Assembly: GCA_903923925.1 (NCBI GenBank)
Contig: CAIXZF010000006.1
Location: 1 to 64,000, forward strand
Direction of reading: 5' to 3'
Source of the DNA: an uncultured Bacteroidales bacterium
GTDB taxonomy: Bacteria > Bacteroidota > Bacteroidia > Bacteroidales > CAIXZF01
DNA: 64,000 nucleotides
In this document: positions 26,299-36,096 of the stretch, piece by piece
Position numbering within the stretch: the first letter of the stretch is position 1
How the letters are laid out: every line of letters begins with the position of its first letter
The notes under the pieces: generated by a model
The model's database searches: none
What the model saw: only the letters and a program-made list of their open reading frames with translations
Told to the model about the DNA's origin: nothing
Translations under genes and position numbers: made by a program

Positions 26299-28248
26299 TT
26301 ACAAATAGCTACCTGCAAATGCAGCGTTCCGAGCTGGTTTAAGCCATTTTATTACAAGTCCGCCTTTCATCCATCGTCCGGGCATTGGATAATACTGAAC
26401 CACCTGGTACTCTTTATTCCATATATTCATTATTTCAATATGTATATTTATCGAGATCCTTTTATACTGAGGCAAATCGCTTGAAAATGAAACATTTGCA
26501 AGATCATAAACAGGCAGAAATTCAACATTGTCGGATGTTACATAGGTGCGACCAGTATACCCATGCTGATATATCAGGCTGTATAGTTTGTAAGTCAAGG
26601 ATAATTGTCCGGAAAAGCGGTGTGTTGGCACATAAATAAGTTGTTTCCCGGAGTTCAAATCGTTTTTCAGAATTTCATTCTGATAGGTTGAACGAACGAA
26701 GGTATAATTGCCTTTTATCCTGTAACGGATATTCTGAATTCGGGAATTCAGTTCAAGACTGGACTCAACTCCACGGTTAATTACGTGTTGGATGTTTTGA
26801 ACCGACCAGAAATTCGTTCCCGGCATCCAGGAAATCCAGTTACTGATATCGCTGATAAATACTGTAGAATGAATTCCTAATCTTGCTAATTCTGATAAAT
26901 CAAAAAGGTAATCCAGTCCGCTTTCTGCGTTAATGCTTATCTCAGGTAATAAATCCTGATTGCCCCCAGGCTGCCAGAATCTGTCGTTTAAGGAAGGTAT
27001 TCTATAATTTCTGGAGAAATTCGAGCGGAATCTTAGTTTTTTGAGAACATTACCTTCGACACCTACAGATGGCGAAACAAAAGAGTGATACCCTTCAACA
27101 ATTTGGTGTCTCACGCTAAGCGACACTATCCATTTTGATTTCCATTCCTTGCGCGCATCAATAAATCCGGCCGATTGCAACTGTTTGTTCAAGCCTCCGT
27201 TCGAGTTTACATCAACCGAAATCAGCTGGACATTTATGCCCGAGCCAATGTGAATACCATTCACAAATACATGATTATATTCAGCTTCAGCACTTAAGGA
27301 ATTGTTTGTAATGACAGAATTAATGAGCACTATTGAATCTCCTGGAATTTCGCGATATCGAAGAAAGTCGTATAAGAAGCTTCCTTTTAACTGAAAGGAA
27401 TTTTTGCCTTTAAGGAATCTGAAGGAAGGCAAAAATCTGAAGGAGGCATCATTTCTGCTTGCATTATTATCAGAACTCGTCATTGAAGGTGCAATTTCCC
27501 GGTCGGATTCCTGCAGCCATAATGAGTATCCATAGGATTGGGAATTCCCATTTTTTATCTGAACATTCTGCATAATACCTTTTTGCTCCTGCATGCCATG
27601 AAGGTTTTTCCGGGTTTCATTGGCGTAGTTGTATTGAAAATTATTCAGACTGAATTGCCTGAAAGCAGTTGTTGAAGTATAGTACTTTTCACCGGACCAC
27701 TTAACAGAAAGCTGTTGATTATTGCCTCCGAAATTTGCGAAGGTAATTCCTGCAACAACCACCTTATCAGGCTTAAACTCCGGATGGTTTTCCAGAATTA
27801 AACTTCCACCGATTACCCCGCTGCCACTCAAAGAACTTGCTCCTCCATGCAGTATTTCAACAGTTTCAAAAAACGATGCCGGAATGAGTGTAATATCAAT
27901 CATTCCGGCGCCTGGAGCCCGAATGTCGATACCATTCCATACTATTGCGGTTTGATAAACTGAACATCCCCGCATCGAAAATGCCGACAAACTGCCAGGC
28001 CCCATTGATTTTACATAGGATGAAGTAGTGTTAGCAAGCACATCTCCAATACTGGAACAGCCTGCTGACCGGAGCTGTAAGCTGTCAAGTTTTTCAACAT
28101 GTAAACCACAGGAGAACCTGCTTATCCTGTTTTCATTGATTGTAAATACGGGTAATTGATGTGAAGTGTCGTGCTGAGCAAATCCCGACACTATCCCGAG
28201 AAGGAATAGAATCAGATTGAATACTATTGATGGAATTTTTATATTCAA
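26299..28248 (-). CDS. BtuB-like TonB-dependent outer-membrane receptor (cobalamin)
   Basis: A 649-residue outer-membrane receptor with a signal peptide (residues 1-24, GFAQ). A plug domain has IGDVLANTTSSYVKSMGPGS, SMRGCSVYQTAIVWNGIDIR and GGASSLSGSGVIGGSL (about residues 60-155), followed by a 22-strand barrel with the end VIKWLKPA. It lacks the N-terminal carboxypeptidase-like extension of SusC-type receptors, as expected for BtuB. Transport needs TonB-ExbB-ExbD energy. The AdoCbl riboswitch upstream is the main reason for the cobalamin call. No btuFCD genes lie in the window. Confidence 0.85.
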   Translation of the reverse strand: MNIKIPSIVFNLILFLLGIVSGFAQHDTSHQLPVFTINENRISRFSCGLHVEKLDSLQLRSAGCSSIGDVLANTTSSYVKSMGPGSLSAFSMRGCSVYQTAIVWNGIDIRAPGAGMIDITLIPASFFETVEILHGGASSLSGSGVIGGSLILENHPEFKPDKVVVAGITFANFGGNNQQLSVKWSGEKYYTSTTAFRQFSLNNFQYNYANETRKNLHGMQEQKGIMQNVQIKNGNSQSYGYSLWLQESDREIAPSMTSSDNNASRNDASFRFLPSFRFLKGKNSFQLKGSFLYDFLRYREIPGDSIVLINSVITNNSLSAEAEYNHVFVNGIHIGSGINVQLISVDVNSNGGLNKQLQSAGFIDARKEWKSKWIVSLSVRHQIVEGYHSFVSPSVGVEGNVLKKLRFRSNFSRNYRIPSLNDRFWQPGGNQDLLPEISINAESGLDYLFDLSELARLGIHSTVFISDISNWISWMPGTNFWSVQNIQHVINRGVESSLELNSRIQNIRYRIKGNYTFVRSTYQNEILKNDLNSGKQLIYVPTHRFSGQLSLTYKLYSLIYQHGYTGRTYVTSDNVEFLPVYDLANVSFSSDLPQYKRISINIHIEIMNIWNKEYQVVQYYPMPGRWMKGGLVIKWLKPARNAAFAGSYL

Positions 28249-28407
28249 GAATCAATTATTGGGGATTGCTATATTTCGTAAGTTTCATTAAAACTATGCG
28301 TAAGATTCTCTTAAGCAAGCAGTTCAAAAACTAAGGGAATATGAAACAGCATGGAAGCCAGGCAAATTTCACAGCTTTTATCCCGAAAGCTTTGAATCTG
28401 TATTGTT

Positions 28408-28592
28408 TATGGCAGGTCTTCTGACTTGCTCCCGTTTTGTTGGTCTTCCCACCCCTTAGGGCAGTGACAAAAGATTAACAAAACGTTGAATGGAGCTTAC
28501 AGCAGCGGGTACTGTTCAGGATTTTTCCAGTAAACGGAAGCACCTGATTCCCTTTTCAGGGCAAAAAGCATGTTGCATTTTGCCCACCATTA
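28408..28592 (-). promoter_or_regulatory. Cobalamin (AdoCbl) riboswitch
   Basis: Read on the minus strand, the segment contains the conserved blocks in order: GGGAATCAGGTG, then ACAGTACCCGCTGCTGTAAG, GTCACTG, GGGGTGGGAAGAC and GCAAGTCAGAAGACCTGCC (28429-28411). These are the standard elements of the cobalamin riboswitch, including the B12 box (the GCTGTAAG part) and the final stem. It precedes the receptor gene by about 160 bases and should lower expression of both genes when cobalamin is plentiful. Confidence 0.93.
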
Positions 28593-28598
28593 ACGCTG

Positions 28599-28630
28599 CA
28601 AATGTACGAACAAAAATCTGCTATCAGCAA
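28599..28630 (-). promoter_or_regulatory. Promoter of the cobalamin uptake transcript
   Basis: On the minus strand, TTG (28630-28628), 21 bases, then TACATTTG (28606-28599), a perfect TAnnTTTG box. The riboswitch begins about 8-10 bases downstream. Confidence 0.75.
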
Positions 28631-28701
28631 GAGGTTTTAATGTTTTATTAAGCATTTATGACGAAATTCCTATCTTCGTTGTGGAACAAAATTCTTATCC
28701 G

Positions 28702-29814
28702 ATGAACAGATTCTTCGTGTTTATTGCTGTCGTTTTTATGATTTTTTTGTTTTCTTCCTGCCATATTGTGAGGTTTTTCTGGTGGAATTTTGCTGATATA
28801 AATGATGGGAAAAAGTTCCAATCTGTTGCTATTTTAAAGGGAAAGGAAACTTTTTATTTTAAGGAGATTACACAGAACATTTCTTTAATGATTCCTGCTG
28901 ATATAAAACTGGCATCAGATGCAAACACTTTCGATCAGCTTTTGGAAAAGAGTCATAGTGTTTCATTTTTAATAATCAGGAATGATAGCATTTTGTATGA
29001 GAAGTACTTTAAGAGGTACAGCAGTTCGTCGGAACTCCCATCATTTTCTGTTTCAAAATCCTTTGTTTCTGCGCTGATTGGCATCGCCATTGAGGAAGGA
29101 TATATTAAAAGTATTGATCAGAAGGTAAGTGAATTTATTCCTGAAATGCGGGATCCGGGTTTTGCAGAGGTAAGTATAGCAAATCTTCTTACAATGCGAT
29201 CGGGTATTGAATTTGTTGAAAGTTATGGAAACCCATTTGCTGCTATGCCTAAATTCTATTATGGGACCAATCTTAAAAAGATGATCTATACTCTTAAAAT
29301 CAAGGAAGCGCCAAATTTACATTATGATTATCAGAGTGTTAACACAATAATTTTAACCATGATCCTGGAAAAAGCTACTGGAGTAGCAGCAAATGTATAT
29401 TTGCAGGAAAAGATATGGAAACAAATCGGGATGGAATCTGATGCCAATTGGAATGTCGACAGCAGGAAGCACCTGGTTATTAAATCAAATTGTTGTATAA
29501 ATGCTCATACCCGCGACTTTGCAAGATTTGGGAGACTATATCTTAACAATGGCAATTGGAATGGCAGGCAGATTATTCCGGAAAGCTGGATAAAGCAAAG
29601 CAAAACTATTTTCAACGATTCCCGCGATTCGCAGGGATATCCTTATACTTACCACTGGAGAACGTTGAATAATGGCAGCCTTTTTGCCAAAGGAATTCTT
29701 GGTCAGTATATTTTTCTATACCCGGAAAAGAAGCTGATAATTGTAAGGATGGGCAGTAATTCCGGAAATATTAACTGGGTAAAACTCTTTGAAGAGCTAT
29801 CGGTGCAATTGTAA
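28702..29814 (+). CDS. Serine hydrolase of the class C beta-lactamase / esterase family, lipoprotein
   Basis: A 370-residue lipoprotein. I start at the ATG at 28702; a GTG 21 bases upstream is in frame but the signal peptide MNRFFVFIAVVFMIFLFSSC begins here and ends at the lipid-bearing cysteine. The catalytic S-x-x-K is in SFSVSKSFVSALIG (near residue 118), YQS in HYDYQSVNT takes the place of the tyrosine motif, and HARDFARFG-like text (AHTRDFARFG) follows. The family includes AmpC, D-aminopeptidases and esterases. Length fits; substrate cannot be told. It converges on the thioesterase gene. Confidence 0.82.
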   Translation: MNRFFVFIAVVFMIFLFSSCHIVRFFWWNFADINDGKKFQSVAILKGKETFYFKEITQNISLMIPADIKLASDANTFDQLLEKSHSVSFLIIRNDSILYEKYFKRYSSSSELPSFSVSKSFVSALIGIAIEEGYIKSIDQKVSEFIPEMRDPGFAEVSIANLLTMRSGIEFVESYGNPFAAMPKFYYGTNLKKMIYTLKIKEAPNLHYDYQSVNTIILTMILEKATGVAANVYLQEKIWKQIGMESDANWNVDSRKHLVIKSNCCINAHTRDFARFGRLYLNNGNWNGRQIIPESWIKQSKTIFNDSRDSQGYPYTYHWRTLNNGSLFAKGILGQYIFLYPEKKLIIVRMGSNSGNINWVKLFEELSVQL

Positions 29815-29833
29815 TTAGCTGGTATACAAATAT

Positions 29834-30316
29834 TTAGGATTTGTCAGGCAAAAAAGCATCAACTCCTGGATAAAGAAATTGTTCTTTGGCTATTTTGGGA
29901 TGCAGCATAAAATATGTAGCAACAGCTTCGGAGCAGAGCTGACCATCGGGAGCGAACAACTGTATATCAACAGTCATTAGATTCCGTCGTGTTTCTTTAT
30001 GGCGGGCTATAAGTTTAATTGCGCCTTTATCTGTTGGCACAGGCTTCTTATACCGGATATTGAGGCTACTGGTAACCCCTGAAGTTTTCCCTTCAATAAT
30101 GGCAAACCAACTTCCAATTTCATCCATGAGGGTTGCCTGAATTCCACCATGAAGTATATTATTCCAACCCTGAAAAGCTTCTGAGGGGTGCCAGTTCGAC
30201 ACCACCTCATCACCTTCCAATAAAAATTCCATTTGTAATCCTGTCGGGTTCGTGGGGCAACAACCGAAACAGTTATAGCCTTCACGATTCACATAAGGAT
30301 TCTTGATTTTTGGCAT
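29834..30316 (-). CDS. PaaI-type hotdog thioesterase
   Basis: A 160-residue cytoplasmic protein with a hotdog fold of the PaaI group: an N-terminal NCFGCCPTNPTGLQMEF motif, WNNILHGGIQATLMDEIGSW with HGG and the catalytic-helix acidic residue (about residues 53-72), and TSSLNIRYKKPVPTDKG. Such enzymes hydrolyse acyl-CoA thioesters. It starts 2 bases after the stop of the YwqK-like gene upstream on the same strand, so the two are co-transcribed, although no functional link is evident. Confidence 0.85.
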   Translation of the reverse strand: MPKIKNPYVNREGYNCFGCCPTNPTGLQMEFLLEGDEVVSNWHPSEAFQGWNNILHGGIQATLMDEIGSWFAIIEGKTSGVTSSLNIRYKKPVPTDKGAIKLIARHKETRRNLMTVDIQLFAPDGQLCSEAVATYFMLHPKIAKEQFLYPGVDAFLPDKS

Positions 30317-30318
30317 GA

Positions 30319-31077
30319 TTACTTCTCTACACCATTTTTAAAGGTTGTGGTCTTGGTTGCTTTACCATCTTCATCGTAAGCAATCCACTTACCGTCTTTT
30401 TGTCCGTTAACAAATTGGCCTACAGTCTGAATTTTACCACTTTCATAATATTCATTGAAAGGACCAATCTGTACTCCATTTGCATAATTCTCTTCAGTTT
30501 GCTTATTTCCGTTGGTATAAAAAGTTAATTGAGCGCCATCTAATTCACCATTTTTGTAGTTGTATTCAACAACAGGTTTACCATCTGAACTATACCATTT
30601 TGCTCCACCATCCTTTTTGCCGTTTTTGTAGAAGGATTCTTCCTGCAGTTTACCGGTATTTTCGTAGTAAATCTTACAAGATCCTTCCTTTATTCCATTA
30701 ATAAAGGTCATTTCGCTCAAAGGGCGGCCACCATAAGTAAACTTTCTGAAAAGTCCGTCAGGTTTGTCGGTTTTGTACCATTCTTCTGCCGAAAGGTAAC
30801 CACGTTCATCGATATCCACTGCCACTCCTTCGAGGGCTCCATTCTTGTAATGTTCTATTCTCTTGAGAAATCCTGCCTGATGATATGAAAGCCATGTTCC
30901 TGTTTTCTTTCCATCTACATAGGTGCCTTTTGAAACAACCTGTCCGGCTTCTTCTTTCCAGGCTCCCTGCTTTAAACCTTTTGCATCAGTTTTGTTTTCA
31001 TTCTCTTGAGCCGTCTGTGCTATTGCACCAGCGAACATGCCCATCATTAATAAAACAATAAAAGCAATCCTTTTCAT
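30319..31077 (-). CDS. Exported YwqK/MORN-variant repeat protein
   Basis: A 252-residue exported protein with a signal peptide (about residues 1-20, AIAQ) and a series of MORN-variant repeats spaced about 23 residues: KQGAWKEEAGQVVSKGTYVDGK, in pieces, GTWLSYHQAGFLKRIEHYKNG, IKEGSCKIYYENTGKLQE, GPFNEYYESGKIQTVGQFVNG, DGKWIAYDEDGK. Databases often label such proteins as YwqK-family antitoxins, but the repeat is widespread and no toxin gene is nearby, so I would not read it as a toxin-antitoxin part. Function unknown. Confidence 0.8.
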   Translation of the reverse strand: MKRIAFIVLLMMGMFAGAIAQTAQENENKTDAKGLKQGAWKEEAGQVVSKGTYVDGKKTGTWLSYHQAGFLKRIEHYKNGALEGVAVDIDERGYLSAEEWYKTDKPDGLFRKFTYGGRPLSEMTFINGIKEGSCKIYYENTGKLQEESFYKNGKKDGGAKWYSSDGKPVVEYNYKNGELDGAQLTFYTNGNKQTEENYANGVQIGPFNEYYESGKIQTVGQFVNGQKDGKWIAYDEDGKATKTTTFKNGVEK

Positions 31078-31131
31078 GATAAATACATTAATTGGTTAAA
31101 CAACGGTAAAATTAATTCAAATTTTAAAACA

Positions 31132-32904
31132 TTAGCGTTTTACATAATTCACTAGACCTTTAGCATCAAAAATACCCATAAGTTTATCAGGAAGTGGATT
31201 AAACGTAAACTCTTTATCTCCTACTTTAACCTTTCCTGCTGCAAAATCAACACTTACCAGGTCGCCTTGTTTGTAGGTATCAACAGCTTCAGGAACAACA
31301 AGTATTGGCAATCCCTGGTTCACTGATGAACGATAAAAAATACGATTTACTGATTTACAAATAACAGCCTTTATTCCGGCAAAAGCTAATCCTACAGATG
31401 GATGTTCGCGTGAGCTTCCACAACCAAAATTGGCTCCAACCATCAGGATGTCGTCAGTTTTAACTCTTTCAGCGAAGCTATTATCAAATCCCTTGAATAA
31501 ATACGGCATAATTTTATCACCCTCCGAACTATTGATATTATAGGTAAGATTACCAGCAAACATCTGATCCGTATTGAGGTTATCCACATCTGAATAATTC
31601 CATGATCCTTCGGAAAAACGATCCTCATTTTCTGCAATATCAACAGTTTTACTTTGCTCTACGCTATAAGGATACTTGTCGTTTGCAAGAATTCCGCGGG
31701 GGTCAGTTATTTCACCTTTTAATGCTGCCAATGCTACAGCAGCAGGTGAGGCAAGATAAATTTCTGAAAGTCCATTGCCCATTCTTCCTTTGAAATTCCT
31801 GTTTGCAGTAGAAATAACGGTAGTATTATCTGCAGGTATACCTTGTCCTGTTCCAAGGCAAGGCCCGCATGAAGGTGCAAGTACATTACCGCCTGCTTCC
31901 ATAAAAATCCTGATCAGTCCTTCGTCCATAGCCTGAAGGTAGATTTCCTGTGAAGCAGGAATTACCATCAACTGAACATGTTTGGCAACTTTCTGGCCTT
32001 TTATAACTTCTGCAGCAAGCCTTAAATCCTCAATTCTGCCATTTGTGCAGGTACCTACAAGCGCCTGATGGATTTTTTTACCCTGAACCTCTGACAAAGC
32101 TTTTACGTTATCAACGTGGTGAGGAGCAGCAACAACCGGGAATAATTCGCTTAGATTTATTTCAATTACCTTTTTATAGGTAGCATCAGCATCGGCCCAA
32201 ATACCTTCAACTTTTTCACCAATATAATCCCACAATACTTCATCAGCAGGGAATACAGCAGTTTTAGCTCCCATTTCAGAGGCAAGATTCGTAATTGTCA
32301 TGCGCTCTGAAATGCCCAGACTTTTAACGCCCTCTCCATGATATTCGATGGATAAATAATCCGCTCCATCAGAACCAATCATTCCAATTATCCACAACGA
32401 AAGGTCTTTGGCATAAACACCAGCATTTAGCTTCCCGCTTAGTGTAATTTTTATTGATTCGGGAACCCTGAACCAGGTTTCGCCCTGTTTCCAGAGTCCG
32501 GCAGTTTCTGTTCTGTCGATTCCGGCTGCAAAAGCATTGAAAGCTCCGGCTGTACAGGTATGACTGTCGCTTCCAACAATTAACATCTTCGGCCTGGCAT
32601 AATAGGACATAATCTGGTGACAAATACCATTCCCAACGTCATGGAATTTTTCGATGCCCTGCTCCTCGCACATTTCACGAATTCTCTTGTAATCGTTTGC
32701 AAGTTTTGAATTCGTTGGTGGGGCATTGTGATCGAGTGTGATCAGTAACTGATCAGGATCGAAAATCTTGGCCCCGCCCATCTTTTGAAAGGTCTTCTCA
32801 ATGCTGGCTGTATTGTCGTGAGTTAGCACGATATCCGGTTTTTTAAATACTATGCTTCCGCAAGGTGCATCAAAAATCTTTTCTGCAAATGTTTTTCCGC
32901 CCAT
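31132..32904 (-). CDS. Aconitase-family dehydratase, fused large and small subunits (isopropylmalate/homoaconitate type)
   Basis: A 590-residue cytoplasmic Fe-S enzyme. Residues 1-415 match the LeuC/HacA large subunit, with SDSHTCTAGAFNAFAAG and the 4Fe-4S cysteines at VGTCTNGR (near 284) and SCGPCLG (near 345 and 348). Residues 425-590 match the small subunit, with GANFGCGSSREHPSVGL near 490. Separate subunits are the rule for isopropylmalate dehydratase; a single chain in this order is less common. It interconverts 2- and 3-hydroxy tricarboxylates by dehydration and rehydration. No leuA or leuB genes are near, so the substrate (isopropylmalate, homocitrate, citrate or a methylated analogue) is open. 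Confidence 0.85.
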   Translation of the reverse strand: MGGKTFAEKIFDAPCGSIVFKKPDIVLTHDNTASIEKTFQKMGGAKIFDPDQLLITLDHNAPPTNSKLANDYKRIREMCEEQGIEKFHDVGNGICHQIMSYYARPKMLIVGSDSHTCTAGAFNAFAAGIDRTETAGLWKQGETWFRVPESIKITLSGKLNAGVYAKDLSLWIIGMIGSDGADYLSIEYHGEGVKSLGISERMTITNLASEMGAKTAVFPADEVLWDYIGEKVEGIWADADATYKKVIEINLSELFPVVAAPHHVDNVKALSEVQGKKIHQALVGTCTNGRIEDLRLAAEVIKGQKVAKHVQLMVIPASQEIYLQAMDEGLIRIFMEAGGNVLAPSCGPCLGTGQGIPADNTTVISTANRNFKGRMGNGLSEIYLASPAAVALAALKGEITDPRGILANDKYPYSVEQSKTVDIAENEDRFSEGSWNYSDVDNLNTDQMFAGNLTYNINSSEGDKIMPYLFKGFDNSFAERVKTDDILMVGANFGCGSSREHPSVGLAFAGIKAVICKSVNRIFYRSSVNQGLPILVVPEAVDTYKQGDLVSVDFAAGKVKVGDKEFTFNPLPDKLMGIFDAKGLVNYVKR

Positions 32905-33046
32905 AATTTGTAAGTCCTTTTGTTAGTTTTTTTTTTGTAATTTACTATTATCAATATGGCATTAAATCTCAATAATTCAAGTTGCAAAATAACTAAAAAA
33001 CACCCAATTAATAAAGCTTTTCCAGCATGTTAAATATCAGCATTTT

Positions 33047-36000
33047 TTATGCTTTTAAAGCCTCAAATAATACTTCAGCAGGATGTTTAGCCTTCCTGCC
33101 TGTTCCGTCTTTTATCTGATGCCTGCAACTTGTCCCGGGAGCAGAAACTTCAACTGTTTCGCTTGTTTTCCGTATTTCCGGAAACAATACCAGCTCGCCA
33201 ACTTTCATGGAAACTTCATAATGTTCTTTTTCGTACCCAAATGAACCCGCCATGCCACAACATCCGGATTTAATTTCATCTACAGAATAATTTACAGGGA
33301 TACTCAACATCTTTTTAGTTGACAATGTAGATGCAACAGCCTTTTGCTGACAATGTCCGTGCAGTTTTATCTCCAAAACAGAGTCTGTAAACTGATCCTT
33401 TCTGATATTTCCTTTCTCAAATTCCCGGACAATAAATTCTTCGATCAGCAATGCTGATTTTCCCAGTAGTTCAGCATCCCGAACTAACTTTTCAGATACA
33501 AGTTCCGGATATTCATCCCTGAAACTTAAAATTGCCGAAGGTTCAAGGCCAATTAAAGGGGTTTCCTCAGTGATCAGATCTTTTAGTAAGCCCACATTTA
33601 CATTGGCAATAGATTTTGCTTTCTTTAAAAAACCTTTCGATATATATGTTCTGCCACTTTCTATGTGATCAGGAACTGAAACCTGGTAACCAAGAGCCTG
33701 CAATAGTTTTACTGCTTTTATGCCAACTTCAACATCATTATAGTCCGTAAATTCATCAACAAAAAGATATACTTTTTTTCTATCCTTAGCGTCCTTTGGA
33801 TTTGAATTAGTGTTGACATTTTTAAGCCAGCTCCTTAAGGTAAATTTGTATAATTCAGGGATGCTCCTTTGATTTCCGAATCCGAGTAAATTTTTAAGCG
33901 GCGTGGCAAAAAATGAATTTGTTACGAAGAAATTAAAGATCTCGGGAGCGATCATCCCGAATTTATTAAGTTTGCTGATATTCGCTATTAATTTTGACCG
34001 CAGCGGAGCTCCGTGAGCATCATACCAATGTTGTAAAAATTCAGCTTTATATTTAGCCATATCCACATTCGACGGACATTCTGATTTACAGGCTTTGCAT
34101 GAAAGGCATAAATCGAGAACATCATAAATTTCCTTATGATCAAAGGGATTTGATTTTGGGGAATTCGTAAGAAATTCTCTTAAAATATTTGCCCTTGCAC
34201 GGGTAGTTGAATTCTCGTTACGGGTTGCCATATAGCTCGGGCACATAGTGCCACCAATAATTTCAGTTTTCCGGCAATCACCTGAACCATTACATTTTTC
34301 GACAGCCCTGAGCATTCCATGTGTTTTAGAGAAATCAAAATAAGTAGAAATCTCCCTTACTTTTTGTCCGGATTCGTAGCGTAAGAAACGATCCATCGGA
34401 GGGGTGGCGGTTATTTTGCCAGGATTAAAAACCCCTTGTGGATCCCATGCGTTTTTAACCTTTTTTATCAATTCATAATTTCTATCTCCAATCATCAAGG
34501 GGATAAACTCACCCCTGAGTCGTCCATCACCATGTTCTCCGCTCAAAGACCCCCTGTATTTTTTAACCAGGCTGGCGATTTCTGTGCCAATTTTCCTGAA
34601 TAAAATCAGGTCTTTGGGATTCTTAAGATCCAGAACAGGTTTTAAATGCAGCTCACCGGTAGCAATATGTGCATAATAGACACAATCCAACCCGTTTTCT
34701 TTAAGAATAGTCTTAAAATCGCGCATATACGCTGGTAAATCATCAGGCCTTACGGCTGTATCTTCAATAACAGTTACCGGTTTAGCATCACCAGGAACAT
34801 TAGAAAGCAAACCCAGGCCAGCCTTGCGCAATGCCCATACTTTATTGATATCGGGACCGTAAATAACCGGGAAATAATAGCCATAGCCTTCGCTTCGCAT
34901 AGCTGTTTCCATGGCAGCAGCTAAGAGTTTAATTTCTTCGCGGGTTTCACGTTCAAACTCAACAATTAAAATAGCTTCAGGCTCACCTTCAATAAAAAAC
35001 CTGTTTTTCCGCTGTTCAATATTATCCTTCGTACATTCGATTATAATGTGGTCTATTAATTCCACTGAGCCGGGAGCATATTTAAGTGCAACAAGATTCC
35101 CGCTGAAGGCGTCTTCGAGTGTTTTGCAATGTACCGCAACGAGTCCTCTTTCTTTTGGAGGCAGAGGAACAAGGTTCAGTTTAATCTCTGTCATGAACAT
35201 AAGAGTGCCTTCTGAACCAGAAATTAGTTTACAGAAGTTAAAAGGTTCAGGCTGATCGCCGGAATACACAGAATACATTGACCTGAATGCAGGTTTACCC
35301 TTTGTAAAAGGCTCGGTTTCCAGCAAAAGGTCGATGGCATATCCAGTGTTTCGCCTGTGGATTTCGGGATGAGGGAATTCTTTTCTGATATTTTCCTGGT
35401 TTGCAGTTTCAGAAAGAATCTCCCTGATATTTCTGTAAATATCACCTTCCAGCCCGATTATATTACATTTTTCTTCAAATTCCTTAACACCCGAAGCAGC
35501 AAATAAAACCTCTCGATTTTCTTGATCCGGAGCAGCTTCAGCCAGGTAACCCTTTATTTCGAGAACATGATCCCTGGTACTTCCATATAAAATTGAATGC
35601 GCTCCACAGCTGTTATTACCAACCATTCCACCAATCATACAGCGGTTTGACGTTGAGGTTTCTGGTCCGAAAAACAAAGAATGCTGAGCAAGGCTTTTGT
35701 TTAATTCGTCGAGTACAACACCGGGTTGAACCCTTACCCAATGCTCTTCTACATTTAGTTCTAAAATATTCGTAAGATATTTCGAAACATCCACTACGAT
35801 ACCATTACCAACCACTTGCCCGGATAAAGAAGTCCCTGCAGTTCTTGGAATCAATGAGATGTTTTCTGCAATGGCAAAATCGATAAGGCGCATTATATCG
35901 CCTTTATTCATTGGTCTAGCAACCGCCAGTGGTTTCTCTCTGTATACACTGGCATCTGTTGAGTACATTATCAGGGTAGAGTCATCAGTAAAGAGCTCGC

Positions 36001-36067
36001 CTGAAAGCCTGGAATTCAATTCAACTAATTTCTGCTTAATAGCGGGAGTTTGCATATCTTTATTCAT
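33047..36067 (-). CDS. YdiJ-like FAD/Fe-S oxidoreductase (probable D-2-hydroxyglutarate dehydrogenase)
   Basis: A 1006-residue enzyme; I start at the ATG at 36067, since the upstream in-frame codons at 36085 are TTG. Domains in order: FAD-binding type 4 (PRTAGTSLSGQVVGNGIVVD near 75-95), FAD oxidase C-terminal (SGEHGDGRLRGEF near 500), a Fe-S part with CNGSGDCRK, GGTMCPSYMATRNE and CLSCKACKSECP (near 651), then a CCG region with GHCQQKAV and SGCCGMAGSFGYE (near 933). This layout and length match E. coli YdiJ, which oxidises D-2-hydroxyglutarate to 2-oxoglutarate; a D-lactate or other 2-hydroxyacid substrate is possible. It starts 29 bases from the divergent VIT-family gene. Confidence 0.82.
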   Translation of the reverse strand: MNKDMQTPAIKQKLVELNSRLSGELFTDDSTLIMYSTDASVYREKPLAVARPMNKGDIMRLIDFAIAENISLIPRTAGTSLSGQVVGNGIVVDVSKYLTNILELNVEEHWVRVQPGVVLDELNKSLAQHSLFFGPETSTSNRCMIGGMVGNNSCGAHSILYGSTRDHVLEIKGYLAEAAPDQENREVLFAASGVKEFEEKCNIIGLEGDIYRNIREILSETANQENIRKEFPHPEIHRRNTGYAIDLLLETEPFTKGKPAFRSMYSVYSGDQPEPFNFCKLISGSEGTLMFMTEIKLNLVPLPPKERGLVAVHCKTLEDAFSGNLVALKYAPGSVELIDHIIIECTKDNIEQRKNRFFIEGEPEAILIVEFERETREEIKLLAAAMETAMRSEGYGYYFPVIYGPDINKVWALRKAGLGLLSNVPGDAKPVTVIEDTAVRPDDLPAYMRDFKTILKENGLDCVYYAHIATGELHLKPVLDLKNPKDLILFRKIGTEIASLVKKYRGSLSGEHGDGRLRGEFIPLMIGDRNYELIKKVKNAWDPQGVFNPGKITATPPMDRFLRYESGQKVREISTYFDFSKTHGMLRAVEKCNGSGDCRKTEIIGGTMCPSYMATRNENSTTRARANILREFLTNSPKSNPFDHKEIYDVLDLCLSCKACKSECPSNVDMAKYKAEFLQHWYDAHGAPLRSKLIANISKLNKFGMIAPEIFNFFVTNSFFATPLKNLLGFGNQRSIPELYKFTLRSWLKNVNTNSNPKDAKDRKKVYLFVDEFTDYNDVEVGIKAVKLLQALGYQVSVPDHIESGRTYISKGFLKKAKSIANVNVGLLKDLITEETPLIGLEPSAILSFRDEYPELVSEKLVRDAELLGKSALLIEEFIVREFEKGNIRKDQFTDSVLEIKLHGHCQQKAVASTLSTKKMLSIPVNYSVDEIKSGCCGMAGSFGYEKEHYEVSMKVGELVLFPEIRKTSETVEVSAPGTSCRHQIKDGTGRKAKHPAEVLFEALKA

Positions 36068-36096
36068 TACTCTGACCAGCAACAAAAATACAGAAT

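Noticed and set aside
30319-31077. Toxin-antitoxin antitoxin (YwqK label)
   Set aside because: The protein has a signal peptide and MORN-variant repeats and there is no toxin gene nearby; the neighbour is a thioesterase.
33047-36085. Longer form of the YdiJ-like protein
   Set aside because: The extra six codons begin at TTG and lie in the short gap to the divergent gene; the ATG at 36067 is a better start.
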